Shown here: positions 36,956 through 44,613 of the stretch, in pieces
Layout of the letters: each line of letters begins with the position of its first letter
Position numbering within the stretch: the stretch's first letter is position 1
NCBI RefSeq assembly: GCF_016031655.1
Contig: NZ_JACCHQ010000001.1
Location: 620,001-684,000, forward strand
Length of the DNA stretch: 64,000 bases
Direction: 5' to 3'
Source: Bradyrhizobium glycinis
GTDB lineage: Bacteria; Pseudomonadota; Alphaproteobacteria; Rhizobiales; Xanthobacteraceae
Notes under the pieces: generated by a model
What the model saw: only the letters and a program-made list of their open reading frames with translations
What the model was told of the DNA's origin: nothing
Databases searched by the model: none
Position numbers and translations under genes: made by a program

Positions 36956-37927
36956 ATGATGGCGAGCGTTGCTTGCATCGGTGAATGCATGGTCGAGCTC
37001 CGGCAGGCGCAAGGCGGCGCGTCTGCCGGGCAGGGTGGCGGTCTCTACTCGCGCGGCTTCGGCGGCGATACTCTCAACACGGCCGTGTATCTGGCCCGGC
37101 TGGACGTCAAGGTCGATTATCTCACCGCGCTCGGCGATGACGCTCTGAGCGATGAGATGGTCGCGGCCTGGAATGCGGAAGGCGTCGGCACGCGGCGTGT
37201 CGTGCGGCTCGCGGGCAAGCTGCCCGGGCTTTACATGATCCAGACGGATGGCAAGGGCGAGCGCCAGTTCTTCCACTGGCGCGACAGTGCGGCCGCGCGC
37301 CAGCTGATGAGCCTGCCGGAGACGGACGAGCTGCTCAACTCGCTGATGAGCTATGACATCGTCTATCTCTCCGCGATCACGCTCTCGATCTACGACGCGG
37401 CCGGGCGCGAGCGCCTGTTCGGCGCGATCAAGCGCGCGCGCCTGCTCGGCACCCGCTTCGTGTTCGACACCAATTTTCGCGCCCGGGGATGGCCGGATCG
37501 CGATATCGCGCGGGAGGTGTTTGCGACCGCCTTCGCGGCCGCCGACATCGTGCTGACCTCGACCGAGGACCTACTTGCGCTCCATCCCGGCGAGAGTCAC
37601 GATCAGCTGATGGCGCGCATCCCGACGCCGGAGCTAGTGTTCCGTCTGCCCGAGCCGGTGAGCCTGTTGCGCTATCCCGGTGGCGCTAGCGAGGTCCGCG
37701 CCGAGCCCATGACCAAGCCCGTGGTCGATACCACCGCCGCCGGCGACAGCTTCGCCGCCGCCTATATCGCGGCCCGGCTCGCCGGCGCCGAGCCGGTCGA
37801 GGCGGCCCTATCAGGACATCGCCTCGCCAGCCTCGTGATCTGCTATCCCGGCGCCATCATTCCGGGCTATGCCATGCCTCCGAAGAAGCGGCACCGGCCG
37901 GCGGCCCCCCGCCAGGCCAGCAAGTAA
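36956..37927 (+). CDS. kdgK: 2-keto-3-deoxygluconate kinase (PfkB/ribokinase family)
   Basis: Phosphorylates 2-keto-3-deoxy-gluconate (or -galactonate) to the 6-phosphate, the substrate of the aldolase encoded next. 323 residues. PfkB marks: FGGDTLNTAVYLARL near 37-51, DFD-like DTNFRARGWPD near 171, and the catalytic DTTAAGDSFAAAY near 260-272. The GECMVELR start and YFHWRDSAAAR-type loop (RQFFHWRDSAAAR here) are typical of KdgK rather than ribokinase. Two consecutive ATG codons make the start ambiguous by one residue, and no strong ribosome site is seen. Confidence 0.9.
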   Translation: MMASVACIGECMVELRQAQGGASAGQGGGLYSRGFGGDTLNTAVYLARLDVKVDYLTALGDDALSDEMVAAWNAEGVGTRRVVRLAGKLPGLYMIQTDGKGERQFFHWRDSAAARQLMSLPETDELLNSLMSYDIVYLSAITLSIYDAAGRERLFGAIKRARLLGTRFVFDTNFRARGWPDRDIAREVFATAFAAADIVLTSTEDLLALHPGESHDQLMARIPTPELVFRLPEPVSLLRYPGGASEVRAEPMTKPVVDTTAAGDSFAAAYIAARLAGAEPVEAALSGHRLASLVICYPGAIIPGYAMPPKKRHRPAAPRQASK

Positions 37928-37953
37928 ACAGCGACCAACGTGAATCGAGACCT

Positions 37954-38604
37954 ATGACCACCGCTGCTCAACAGAATCACCTCGTCGCGCTGTTCAAGAC
38001 CGCGACCGTCATTCCCGTCCTCACCATCGAGCGCATCCAGGATGCGGTGCCGCTGGCGCGCGCGCTGGTTGCCGGCGGTGTCCGCACGCTGGAGGTGACC
38101 CTGCGCACCCCCGTTGCGATCGAAGCGGCGCGCGCGGTGATGACCGAGGTCCCCGAGGCGGTCGTCGGCATCGGCACCATTCTCAATCCGGCAGACTTCA
38201 GCCGGGTCGAGAAGCTCGGGGTCGCATTCGGCATCAGTCCGGGCCTGACCCCCGATCTGCTCAAGGCCGCGACCGACAGCTCCTTGCCGTTCGCGCCGGG
38301 GATTGCCACGGCTTCGGAGCTGATGATGGCGCTGTCCTACGGCTTCGATGTCGCAAAGTTCTTCCCGGCGGAGCAGGCCGGCGGCATCAAGGGCCTGCGC
38401 GCCCTCGGCGGGCCGTTCCCGAACGTGCGATTCTGCCCGACCGGCGGGGTGGGCGAGGCCAATGCCGCGACCTGGCTGGCCGAATCCAATGTCGTTGCGG
38501 TTGGCGGGTCCTGGCTGTGCCCGACGGCGGAGATCCGGGCCGGGAACTGGGCCGGCATAACTGCCATCTGCGAGCGGACCCTCAAGGCGCTGAAAGCCGC
38601 GTGA
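37954..38604 (+). CDS. eda: 2-dehydro-3-deoxy-phosphogluconate (KDPG) aldolase
   Basis: Class I aldolase that splits KDPG (or its galactonate epimer) into pyruvate and glyceraldehyde 3-phosphate. 216 residues, normal for the family. Catalytic Glu47 lies in RTLEVTLRT and the Schiff-base Lys135 in DVAKFFPAEQ; the phosphate site is CPTGGV near 166-171. It ends the plus-strand operon. Together with the kinase and the dehydratase at 28220 it gives a complete semi-phosphorylative Entner-Doudoroff sequence within the locus. Confidence 0.94.
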   Translation: MTTAAQQNHLVALFKTATVIPVLTIERIQDAVPLARALVAGGVRTLEVTLRTPVAIEAARAVMTEVPEAVVGIGTILNPADFSRVEKLGVAFGISPGLTPDLLKAATDSSLPFAPGIATASELMMALSYGFDVAKFFPAEQAGGIKGLRALGGPFPNVRFCPTGGVGEANAATWLAESNVVAVGGSWLCPTAEIRAGNWAGITAICERTLKALKAA

Positions 38605-38664
38605 AGTCTTGCCATCCCTGGGCTAAGACTTAGCTCAGGACAAGACCTGCAGGGAGAGACGACC

Positions 38665-39834
38665 ATGACCGCCAGCATCGTCGGATGGGCGCATACGCCG
38701 TTCGGCAAGTTCGACACCGAAACCGTCGAAAGCCTCGTCACCCGCGTCGCCAACGAGGCACTGGCGGACGCTGGCATTTCGGCCTCCGACGTCGACGAGA
38801 TCGTGCTCGGCCATTTCAATGCCGGCTTCTCGCCGCAGGATTTCACCGCCTCGCTGGTGCTGCAGGCCGATCCCAAGCTGCGCTTCAAGCCGGCAACCCG
38901 CGTCGAGAACGCCTGCGCCACGGGATCGGCCGCCGTGCATCAGGGCCTGCGTGCGATTGCCGCAGGGGCCGCCAGAATCGTCCTGGTCGTCGGCGTCGAG
39001 CAGATGACGCGCACGCCGAGCGCCGAGATCGGCAAGAACCTGCTCAAGGCCTCCTACCTGCCCGAGGACGGCGACACGGTCGGCGGCTTCGCCGGCGTGT
39101 TCGGCAAGATCGCCAGCTCCTATTTCCAGAAATACGGCGACCAGTCCGATGCGCTGGCCCTGATCGCGGCCAAGAACCACAAGAACGGCGTCGCCAATCC
39201 CTTCGCCCAGATGCGCAAGGACTTCGGCTTCGACTTCTGCCGCGCCGAGAGCGAGAAGAACCCTTACGTCGCCGGTCCACTGAAGCGCACCGACTGCTCG
39301 CTGGTTTCCGACGGTGCCGCCGCCCTGGTGCTGGCCGATGCCGAGACCGCCAAGGGCATGACCAAGTCGATCGGCTTCCGCGCCACTGCGCACGCCCAGG
39401 ACTTCCTGCCGATGAGCAAGCGCGACATCCTGCAGTTCGAGGGCTGCACGGTCGCCTGGCAGCGCGCGCTGGAGAAGGCCGGTGTCACGCTGTCCGATCT
39501 CTCCTTTGTCGAGACCCATGACTGCTTCACCGTCGCCGAGCTGATCGAGTACGAGGCCATGGGCCTGACGCCGAAGGGGCAGGGCGCCCGCGCGATCAAA
39601 GAAGGCTGGACGCTCAAGGACGGCAAGCTGCCGGTCAATCCGTCCGGCGGCCTGAAGGCCAAGGGCCATCCGATCGGCGCCACCGGCGTCTCCATGCATG
39701 TAATGACCGCGATGCAGCTCGCGGGCCAGGCGCCCGAGGGGATGCAGCTCAAGAACGCCAAGCTCGGCGGGATCTTCAACATGGGCGGCGCAGCCGTCGC
39801 CAACTACGTTTCGGTGCTCGAGCCGCTCAAGTAA
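38665..39834 (+). CDS. SCP-2-type thiolase (acetyl-CoA acetyltransferase)
   Basis: Thiolase-superfamily enzyme of 389 residues, probably cleaving or condensing acyl-CoA. The nucleophile Cys84 is in VENACATGSAA; ETHDCFTVAEL and GGLKAKGHPIGATG supply the histidines. The C-terminal CxG loop of biosynthetic thiolases is replaced by GGIFNMGGAAVANYV, which is the SCP-2/sterol-carrier thiolase pattern. AGGGAGAGACGACC precedes the ATG. It stands 60 bp after the aldolase gene, but its chemistry fits the CoA genes that follow (CoA-transferase, thiolase-like, DUF35) rather than sugar catabolism. Confidence 0.9.
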   Translation: MTASIVGWAHTPFGKFDTETVESLVTRVANEALADAGISASDVDEIVLGHFNAGFSPQDFTASLVLQADPKLRFKPATRVENACATGSAAVHQGLRAIAAGAARIVLVVGVEQMTRTPSAEIGKNLLKASYLPEDGDTVGGFAGVFGKIASSYFQKYGDQSDALALIAAKNHKNGVANPFAQMRKDFGFDFCRAESEKNPYVAGPLKRTDCSLVSDGAAALVLADAETAKGMTKSIGFRATAHAQDFLPMSKRDILQFEGCTVAWQRALEKAGVTLSDLSFVETHDCFTVAELIEYEAMGLTPKGQGARAIKEGWTLKDGKLPVNPSGGLKAKGHPIGATGVSMHVMTAMQLAGQAPEGMQLKNAKLGGIFNMGGAAVANYVSVLEPLK

Positions 39835-39840
39835 GCTCTC

Positions 39841-39928
39841 GTAGGGTGGGCAAAGGCGCGAAAGCGCCGTGCCCACCATCTTTCTTTGCGCCAGATCATG
39901 GTGGGCACGCTTCGCTTGCCCACCCTAC
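39841..39928. repeat. Intergenic palindromic repeat, GTAGGGTGGGC family, copy 1
   Basis: Inverted repeat with outer arms GTAGGGTGGGCAA and its counterpart TTGCCCACCCTAC, and inner arms CGTGCCCACCAT and ATGGTGGGCACG. It begins seven bases after the thiolase stop, so it may also act in transcript ending. A related element is at 60654-60768. Confidence 0.85.
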
Positions 39929-39956
39929 GGCTCCTGATTGATTTGCGGAAAGTATC

Positions 39957-40163
39957 ATGAGCAACGAATACGAAAATTCACTCTCCCTCGACGCACTCAA
40001 CGATCGCATCGCGATCCTCGAGGACAACATCCGCCAGCTCATCGAGCAGGCCGCTGCCGCCTCCGGCGAGCAGAACGAGTCGCGGATTGCTGACCGGATC
40101 AACCAGCAGAATGACGAGCTCGACCGGCTCTTGAAGATCCGGGAATCCCGTCAGAAGAAATAG
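39957..40163 (+). CDS. Hypothetical coiled-coil protein, 68 residues
   Basis: Function not recognised. A short, highly charged helical protein: LNDRIAILEDNIRQLIEQ and DRINQQNDELDRLLKIRES form heptad-like stretches, suggesting a dimeric coiled coil, reminiscent of SlyX in size and form but not clearly of that family. ATG at 39957 follows TTTGCGGAAAGTATC, with GGAAAG as a weak ribosome site. It lies alone between the thiolase and CoA-transferase genes. Confidence 0.7.
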   Translation: MSNEYENSLSLDALNDRIAILEDNIRQLIEQAAAASGEQNESRIADRINQQNDELDRLLKIRESRQKK

Positions 40164-40286
40164 CGACCGACGTCGCTCCGCGGCGCATGCCGCCATACGC
40201 CGCCCGCTCTTGCGCGAGCGGCGGCACTGCCGTTAGCTGGACCGAAATTGCGGGGCACTTGAGCCCCGCGCAATCGGGAGCAAACG

Positions 40287-41486
40287 ATGGGGCCGCTGAA
40301 GGGCATCAAGGTCATCGACATGACCACCGTGCTGATGGGGCCTTATGCGACCCAGATGCTCGGCGATTACGGTGCCGACGTGATCAAGGTGGAATCGCTG
40401 GACGGCGACGTCACCCGCCTGATCGGTCCGATGCGTCACGCCGGCATGGGGCCGGTGTTCCTCAACACCAACCGCAGCAAGCGATCGATCTGCCTCGATC
40501 TGAAGAAGCCGGCGGGCCGCGAGGCCGTGCTGCGGCTTTTGAAGGACGCCGACGTGCTGGTCTACAACGTCCGCCCTCAGGCGATGGTGCGGCTGCAGCT
40601 CGGCTACGACGTCGTCTCCACCATCAACCCGCGCCTGGTCTATGCTGGCGTGTTCGGCTTCGGCCAGGACGGCCCCTATGCGGCAAAACCCGCTTATGAC
40701 GACCTGATCCAGGGCGCCACTGCGTTGCCGGCGTTGATGGCGCAGACGGGCGATGGCGTGCCGCGCTATGTCCCGAACGCGCTCGTGGATCGGATCGTCG
40801 GCCTTACCGCGGTCGGCGCGATCTGCGCCAGCCTGGTGCACCGCGACCGCACCGGCCGCGGCCAACGTCTGGACGTCCCGATGTTCGAGACCATGGCCGG
40901 CTTCGTCATGGGCGATCACATGGGCGGGCTCACCTTCGAGCCGCCGCTCGACAAGGGCGGCTATGCCCGCCATCTCTCGCGCGACCGCAGGCCCTACAAG
41001 ACCTCGGACGGCTACCTCAGCGTCATCGTCTACAACGACAAGCAATGGGAGAACTTCTTCAAGGCCACGGGGCGCGACGACCTGCGCACCGATACCAAAT
41101 TCGCGACCTTCGCCGGCCGCGCCGCCAATATCGACCTCGTCTATGCCGAGCTCGCCCGCATCTTCGAGACGCGTCCCACGGCCGAATGGATCGACCTGCT
41201 GACGAAAGCTGACGTGCCGGTGATGCCGATGCACGATCTCGCCTCGATCCTGCACGATCCGCATCTGGAGGCGACCGGCTTTTTCCCGGTGGTGACACAT
41301 CCGACCGAAGGGCCGATCCGCAGCATGAAGGTGACGGCGACCTGGTCCGAGACCGAAGCCGAGCCGGTGCGCCTGGCGCCGCGGCTCAACGAGCACGGCG
41401 CCGAGATCTTGCGCGAGATCGGCTATTCCGCCGCCGAGATCGCGGCCATGATCCGTGACGGCGTCACGTGTGACGCGCCGGAGTAG
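40287..41486 (+). CDS. CaiB/BaiF family CoA-transferase (class III)
   Basis: Moves CoA between acyl groups through an aspartyl-CoA intermediate. 399 residues. The start MGPLKGIKVIDMTTVLMGPY and GDYGADVIKVES are family hallmarks; the nucleophile is Asp168 in NALVDRIVGLTA. GGGAGCAAACG precedes the ATG. The acyl substrate is unknown; activation of a carboxylic acid for the adjoining thiolase-type enzymes is a fair reading of the context. Confidence 0.92.
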   Translation: MGPLKGIKVIDMTTVLMGPYATQMLGDYGADVIKVESLDGDVTRLIGPMRHAGMGPVFLNTNRSKRSICLDLKKPAGREAVLRLLKDADVLVYNVRPQAMVRLQLGYDVVSTINPRLVYAGVFGFGQDGPYAAKPAYDDLIQGATALPALMAQTGDGVPRYVPNALVDRIVGLTAVGAICASLVHRDRTGRGQRLDVPMFETMAGFVMGDHMGGLTFEPPLDKGGYARHLSRDRRPYKTSDGYLSVIVYNDKQWENFFKATGRDDLRTDTKFATFAGRAANIDLVYAELARIFETRPTAEWIDLLTKADVPVMPMHDLASILHDPHLEATGFFPVVTHPTEGPIRSMKVTATWSETEAEPVRLAPRLNEHGAEILREIGYSAAEIAAMIRDGVTCDAPE

Positions 41487-41515
41487 GGGAAGGTATGGCG
41501 CAAACTCTCTCATCC

Positions 41516-41635
41516 GTCATTCCGGGGCGCGACGAAGTCGCGAGCCCGGAATCCATAACCACGATCGGGAGTATGGATTCTCAGGTGCGCAATTGCGCAC
41601 CGGAGCTCGCGCCAAGGGGCGCGCCCCGGAATGAC
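41516..41635. repeat. Intergenic palindromic repeat, GTCATTCCGGGGCGCG family, copy 2
   Basis: Outer arms GTCATTCCGGGGCGCG and CGCGCCCCGGAATGAC; between them AGCCCGGAATCCATA faces TATGGATTCTCAGG, and a self-complementary GGTGCGCAATTGCGCACC follows. It ends 15 bp before the thiolase-like gene at 41650 and so lies in its 5' leader. Confidence 0.85.
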
Positions 41636-41649
41636 AGCGGGGGCGCGCC

Positions 41650-42786
41650 ATGAGCTTCATCACCGGCGTCGGCCTCACATCTTTCGGCAAGCACGAGGGC
41701 TCCTCTTCGCTCGACCTGATGAGCCAAGCGGCGCAAGCCGCGCTGGACGATGCCGGCCTCGAGCGCACCGACATCGACGGCATCCTCTGCGGCTATTCCA
41801 CCGTCTTCCCGCACATCATGCTCGCCACCGTCTTCGCCGAGCATTTTGGCATCTGCCCGTCTTACGCCCATGCCGTTCAGGTCGGCGGCGCTACGGGCCT
41901 CGCCATGACCATGCTCGCACATCATCTCGTGGAAGCCGGCGTCGCAAAACACGTGCTCGTCGTCGCCGGCGAGAACCGGCTCACCGGCCAGAGCCGCGAT
42001 GCCTCGATCCAGGCGCTGGCGCAGGTCGGTCATCCCGATTACGAGGTGCCGCTCGGCCCGACCATTCCCGCTTATTACGGCCTCGTCGCCAGCAGATACA
42101 TGCACGAATATGGCGTGACCGAAGAGGACCTCGCCGAGTTCGCGGTACTGATGCGGGCCCACGCCTGCAGCCATCCCGGTGCGCAATTTCACGATCCCAT
42201 TGCGGTCGCCGATGTCATGGCCTCCAAGCCAGTGGCGATGCCGCTCAAGCTGCTCGATTGCTGCCCGGTCTCCGACGGCGGCGCGGCGTTCGTCGTCAGC
42301 CGCGAGCGGACCGGGGAAGCGGGCGTGCGCATCCGCGGTTGCGCCCAGGCCCACACGCATCAGCATGTCACGGCAGCGCCCGCGCTCAGCGAGCTCGGGG
42401 CCGAGATCTCCATCGCCCGCGCGAAGGCGGCCACGGGTCTCGCGATTTCTGACGTGCGCTATGCTGCGATCTATGACAGTTTTACGATCACGCTTGCGAT
42501 GCTGCTGGAAGACCTCGGGCTGGCCGGCCGCGGCGAGGCGGCCGCGCGCGTGCGAGCCGGCCATTTCAACCGTGGCGGCGCGATGCCGCTAAACACCCAT
42601 GGCGGCCTGCTCAGCTACGGCCATTGCGGTGTCGGCGGGGCCATGGCGCATCTGGTCGAGGCGCATGTGCAGATGACGGGGCGGGCGGCGAACCGCCAGG
42701 TGCGCGACGCCTCGATTGCGCTGCTGCATGGCGACGGCGGCGTGCTGTCGTCTCACGTCAGCATGTTCCTGGAGCGGGTCAGATGA
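41650..42786 (+). CDS. Thiolase-fold protein lacking the nucleophilic cysteine (lipid-transfer-protein/aldolase-like)
   Basis: Thiolase-superfamily protein of 378 residues. Aligned by eye with the SCP-2 thiolase at 38665, the nucleophile position is Gly80 (VQVGGATG in place of ENACATG), the ETHDCF histidine position is Tyr275 (AAIYDSFT), and the GHP loop reads SYGHCGVGG. It therefore should not act as a normal thiolase. Thiolase-fold partners of DUF35 proteins in steroid side-chain degradation (Ltp2 type) are retro-aldolases that lack the cysteine and use tyrosines; a similar role is plausible. The start follows the repeat closely and its stop overlaps the DUF35 gene by ATGA. Confidence 0.85.
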   Translation: MSFITGVGLTSFGKHEGSSSLDLMSQAAQAALDDAGLERTDIDGILCGYSTVFPHIMLATVFAEHFGICPSYAHAVQVGGATGLAMTMLAHHLVEAGVAKHVLVVAGENRLTGQSRDASIQALAQVGHPDYEVPLGPTIPAYYGLVASRYMHEYGVTEEDLAEFAVLMRAHACSHPGAQFHDPIAVADVMASKPVAMPLKLLDCCPVSDGGAAFVVSRERTGEAGVRIRGCAQAHTHQHVTAAPALSELGAEISIARAKAATGLAISDVRYAAIYDSFTITLAMLLEDLGLAGRGEAAARVRAGHFNRGGAMPLNTHGGLLSYGHCGVGGAMAHLVEAHVQMTGRAANRQVRDASIALLHGDGGVLSSHVSMFLERVR

Positions 42787-43142
42787 CCGAGCGACTGGCG
42801 GACTGGACCCAGGGTGAAGAGGCCATCACCTACCAGACCTGCGCCGCCTGCGGCCATGTGCAGTATTTTCACCGCGCCTTCTGCTCGGCCTGCGGTGCAT
42901 CCGGCCCGCGCGAGCAGCGCGCCAGCGGCAAGGGCAGCGTGTATGCGACCTCGCTTGTTTGCCGCGCCGCAACGCCCGAGACGCGCGCGCACGTGCCCTA
43001 TACGATCCTGCTGGTCGATTGCGCCGAGGGTTTTCGCATGATGGCCCATGGCGAGAATGACCTCGCCATCGGTGATTCGGTGGTCGCGAGCTTCAAGCCG
43101 TTCGCCGGCAAGCTCGTGCCGTTCTTCGCCAAAGCCAGATAG
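42783..43142 (+). CDS. DUF35 zinc-ribbon/OB-fold protein
   Basis: 119 residues from the ATG at 42783 that overlaps the previous stop. The N-terminal rubredoxin-like zinc ribbon has Cys20, Cys23, Cys34 and Cys37 (YQTCAACGHV, AFCSACGAS); the rest is an OB fold (GKGSVYATSLVCRAA, VPYTILLVDCAEGFRMMAH). DUF35 proteins form complexes with thiolase-fold enzymes and hold acyl-CoA; the 4-bp overlap points to such a complex with the product of 41650. Confidence 0.9.
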   Translation: MTERLADWTQGEEAITYQTCAACGHVQYFHRAFCSACGASGPREQRASGKGSVYATSLVCRAATPETRAHVPYTILLVDCAEGFRMMAHGENDLAIGDSVVASFKPFAGKLVPFFAKAR

Positions 43143-43172
43143 TGTAGACGGGGGGACCGAGGAGAGGGATCC

Positions 43173-43252
43173 GTCATTCGGGGGCGGTCATGTGACCGAG
43201 CCTGGAACGGGAATTCTGGGCTTGGCTTGTGCGAGAGCCACCCCGGAATGAC
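43173..43252. repeat. Intergenic palindromic repeat, GTCATTCCGGGG family, copy 3 (short, degraded)
   Basis: Begins GTCATTCGGGGGCGG and ends CCACCCCGGAATGAC, with an inner GAATTCTGG segment. Shorter and less regular than the copies at 3055 and 41516. It is 31 bp after the DUF35 stop. Confidence 0.75.
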
Positions 43253-43274
43253 GAAAACTCCTCAAACGCCGAAC

Positions 43275-43376
43275 TCAACGCCCGTAGAACAAGATGCTGG
43301 CGATGACGAGCATCGCCGTCACCGCCAGCATATGCGCGAACGCTCCCGAGGCAGCCCCCTTGGTGGCTTCCTTCAT
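43275..43376 (-). CDS. Small membrane protein, 33 residues
   Basis: A short reading frame starting ATG at 43376 and ending TGA at 43275. The product begins MKEATKGAASGAFAH and then has a single hydrophobic helix, LAVTAMLVIASILFYG, ending in Arg. GGGAG lies eight to nine bases before the ATG (GGGAGAAAAAGGC). A soluble Lys/Glu head with one membrane helix is a common plan of bacterial small membrane proteins. It lies in an otherwise empty 500-bp region between two plus-strand genes. Function unknown; conservation was not tested. Confidence 0.6.
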   Translation of the reverse strand: MKEATKGAASGAFAHMLAVTAMLVIASILFYGR

Positions 43377-43648
43377 GCCTTTTTCTCCCTAGACTTGGGC
43401 GTGACTCATCGTTGCGTGGTGAGCGCACACGACGGCCAATTATGTTTTACTCGGAACACCCCTTGCGAGTATCCGCCGCGATTTGTCCCCCCGCGGCGAA
43501 TATCGACTGTGTCAGGGTCGATCAGCAATGCGGCGGCAATTTGACTCGATGATGTTGCTCCTGCGTCCCCGCGCGAATAGAGTCATCGGAAACCCGCGCC
43601 GATCGCGACAAGAAGCATCAAAAGATCAGGGAAAACCTCAATAAAATC

Positions 43649-44176
43649 ATGGCCCGCATTCAGTACAGCGACCCGTCCAAGGCATCCGACCGCACCCGCG
43701 AAATCCTCGACAAGAACCGTCATGCCAACATCTTCCGGATGATGGCGCATTCGCCGAGTTACTTTGAGCAATATTGCCGCCTAGGCGGCGCGATCAGGCA
43801 CAAGGGCGAGCTCGATCCTGTCGTGCGCGAGCTTGCGATCACCCGCACCGGCATCCTGTGCGAGGCCCCCTATGAGATCGTCGCGCACAAGCGCATCGGC
43901 AAGAATGTCGGCGTCACCGACGAGCAGAACGAGGCGCTCGAGAACTGGCAGGCCGCATCCTGCTTCAACGAGGTGCAGCGCGCCGCGCTCGCCTTCACCG
44001 ACGAGATCGTGAAGCTGAAGAAGCCGACGGATGCGACCTTCAAGGCGATCGCATCGAAGCTGACGCCGTCCGCGCTGGTCGAGCTCCAGCTCTCGGTCGG
44101 CTTCTACATCATGACCTCGAAGTTCCTGGAGACTTTCGAGATCGATCTTCAGCCCGTCACCGAAGTGGTGGGCTGA
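43649..44176 (+). CDS. Carboxymuconolactone decarboxylase/AhpD-like family protein
   Basis: 175 residues, all-helical family that includes gamma-carboxymuconolactone decarboxylase and AhpD. Recognised from FRMMAHSPSYFEQYCRLGGA, the central RELAITRTGILCEAPYE with VAHKRIG, and the C-terminal half LVELQLSVGFYIM. The CxxC pair of AhpD-type peroxidase reductases is absent; only one cysteine is found in the motif region (ILCEAPYEIVAH), so it resembles the decarboxylase-like side. It stands alone; the 5' side is about 270 bp with no recognised signal. Confidence 0.85.
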   Translation: MARIQYSDPSKASDRTREILDKNRHANIFRMMAHSPSYFEQYCRLGGAIRHKGELDPVVRELAITRTGILCEAPYEIVAHKRIGKNVGVTDEQNEALENWQAASCFNEVQRAALAFTDEIVKLKKPTDATFKAIASKLTPSALVELQLSVGFYIMTSKFLETFEIDLQPVTEVVG

Positions 44177-44177
44177 C

Positions 44178-44281
44178 TAAAGCGTTTTCGAGCGAAGTGG
44201 GCACCGGTTCGCGTGAAGAAAACGCATCAAAACAAGAATCTAGAGCTTCGGTTCTGATTCAATCAGAACCGGAAGCGCTAG
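44178..44281. repeat. Intergenic repeat, AAAGCGTTTTCGAGCGAAGTG family
   Basis: Starts AAAGCGTTTTCGAGCGAAG, continues with GGGCACCGGTTCGCGTGAAG and AAAACGC (complement of GCGTTTT at the start), then a near-perfect hairpin CGGTTCTGATT-C-AATCAGAACCG at 44249-44272. Such elements are widespread between genes of Rhizobiales (general knowledge). It directly follows the stop of the previous gene and ends 15 bp before the MazG-like gene. Confidence 0.8.
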
Positions 44282-44296
44282 ACGCAAGCGCGAGGG

Positions 44297-44605
44297 ATGC
44301 CGATGACGATCGACGAATATGCGGCCTGGGCCGCAACCATTGCGAAAGTCGAAGAGCATCCGTCCAACGAGCGGCTGTCCTATCTCGGCCTTGGCCTTGC
44401 CGGCGAGGCCGGCGAAGTCGCCGAGCACATCAAGAAGCTCTTGCGCGACGATTGGCTCGATAAGGCGGGTCTCGTCGAAGAGCTCGGCGATGTCGTCTAC
44501 TACTGGGCCTGCCTGTGCGCCGCCACCGGCCAGCGGCCATCTGCGCTGCTCGATGCCAGTGCCGCCAAGATCAGGCGACGCATCAGCGAAGCGGCGAGCC
44601 GGTAG
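44297..44605 (+). CDS. MazG-like nucleotide pyrophosphohydrolase
   Basis: 102 residues, single all-alpha NTP-PPase domain that hydrolyses nucleoside triphosphates to monophosphate and PPi, often as house-cleaning. The Mg-binding motifs are present: EAGEVAEHIKK near 37-47 and EELGDVVYYWA near 60-70. The first ATG is at 44297, and a second in-frame ATG (44303) has GAGGGATG before it; the two differ by two residues. Convergent with the glutaminase gene, 8 bp apart. Confidence 0.88.
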   Translation: MPMTIDEYAAWAATIAKVEEHPSNERLSYLGLGLAGEAGEVAEHIKKLLRDDWLDKAGLVEELGDVVYYWACLCAATGQRPSALLDASAAKIRRRISEAASR

Positions 44606-44613
44606 GCCGCGGC

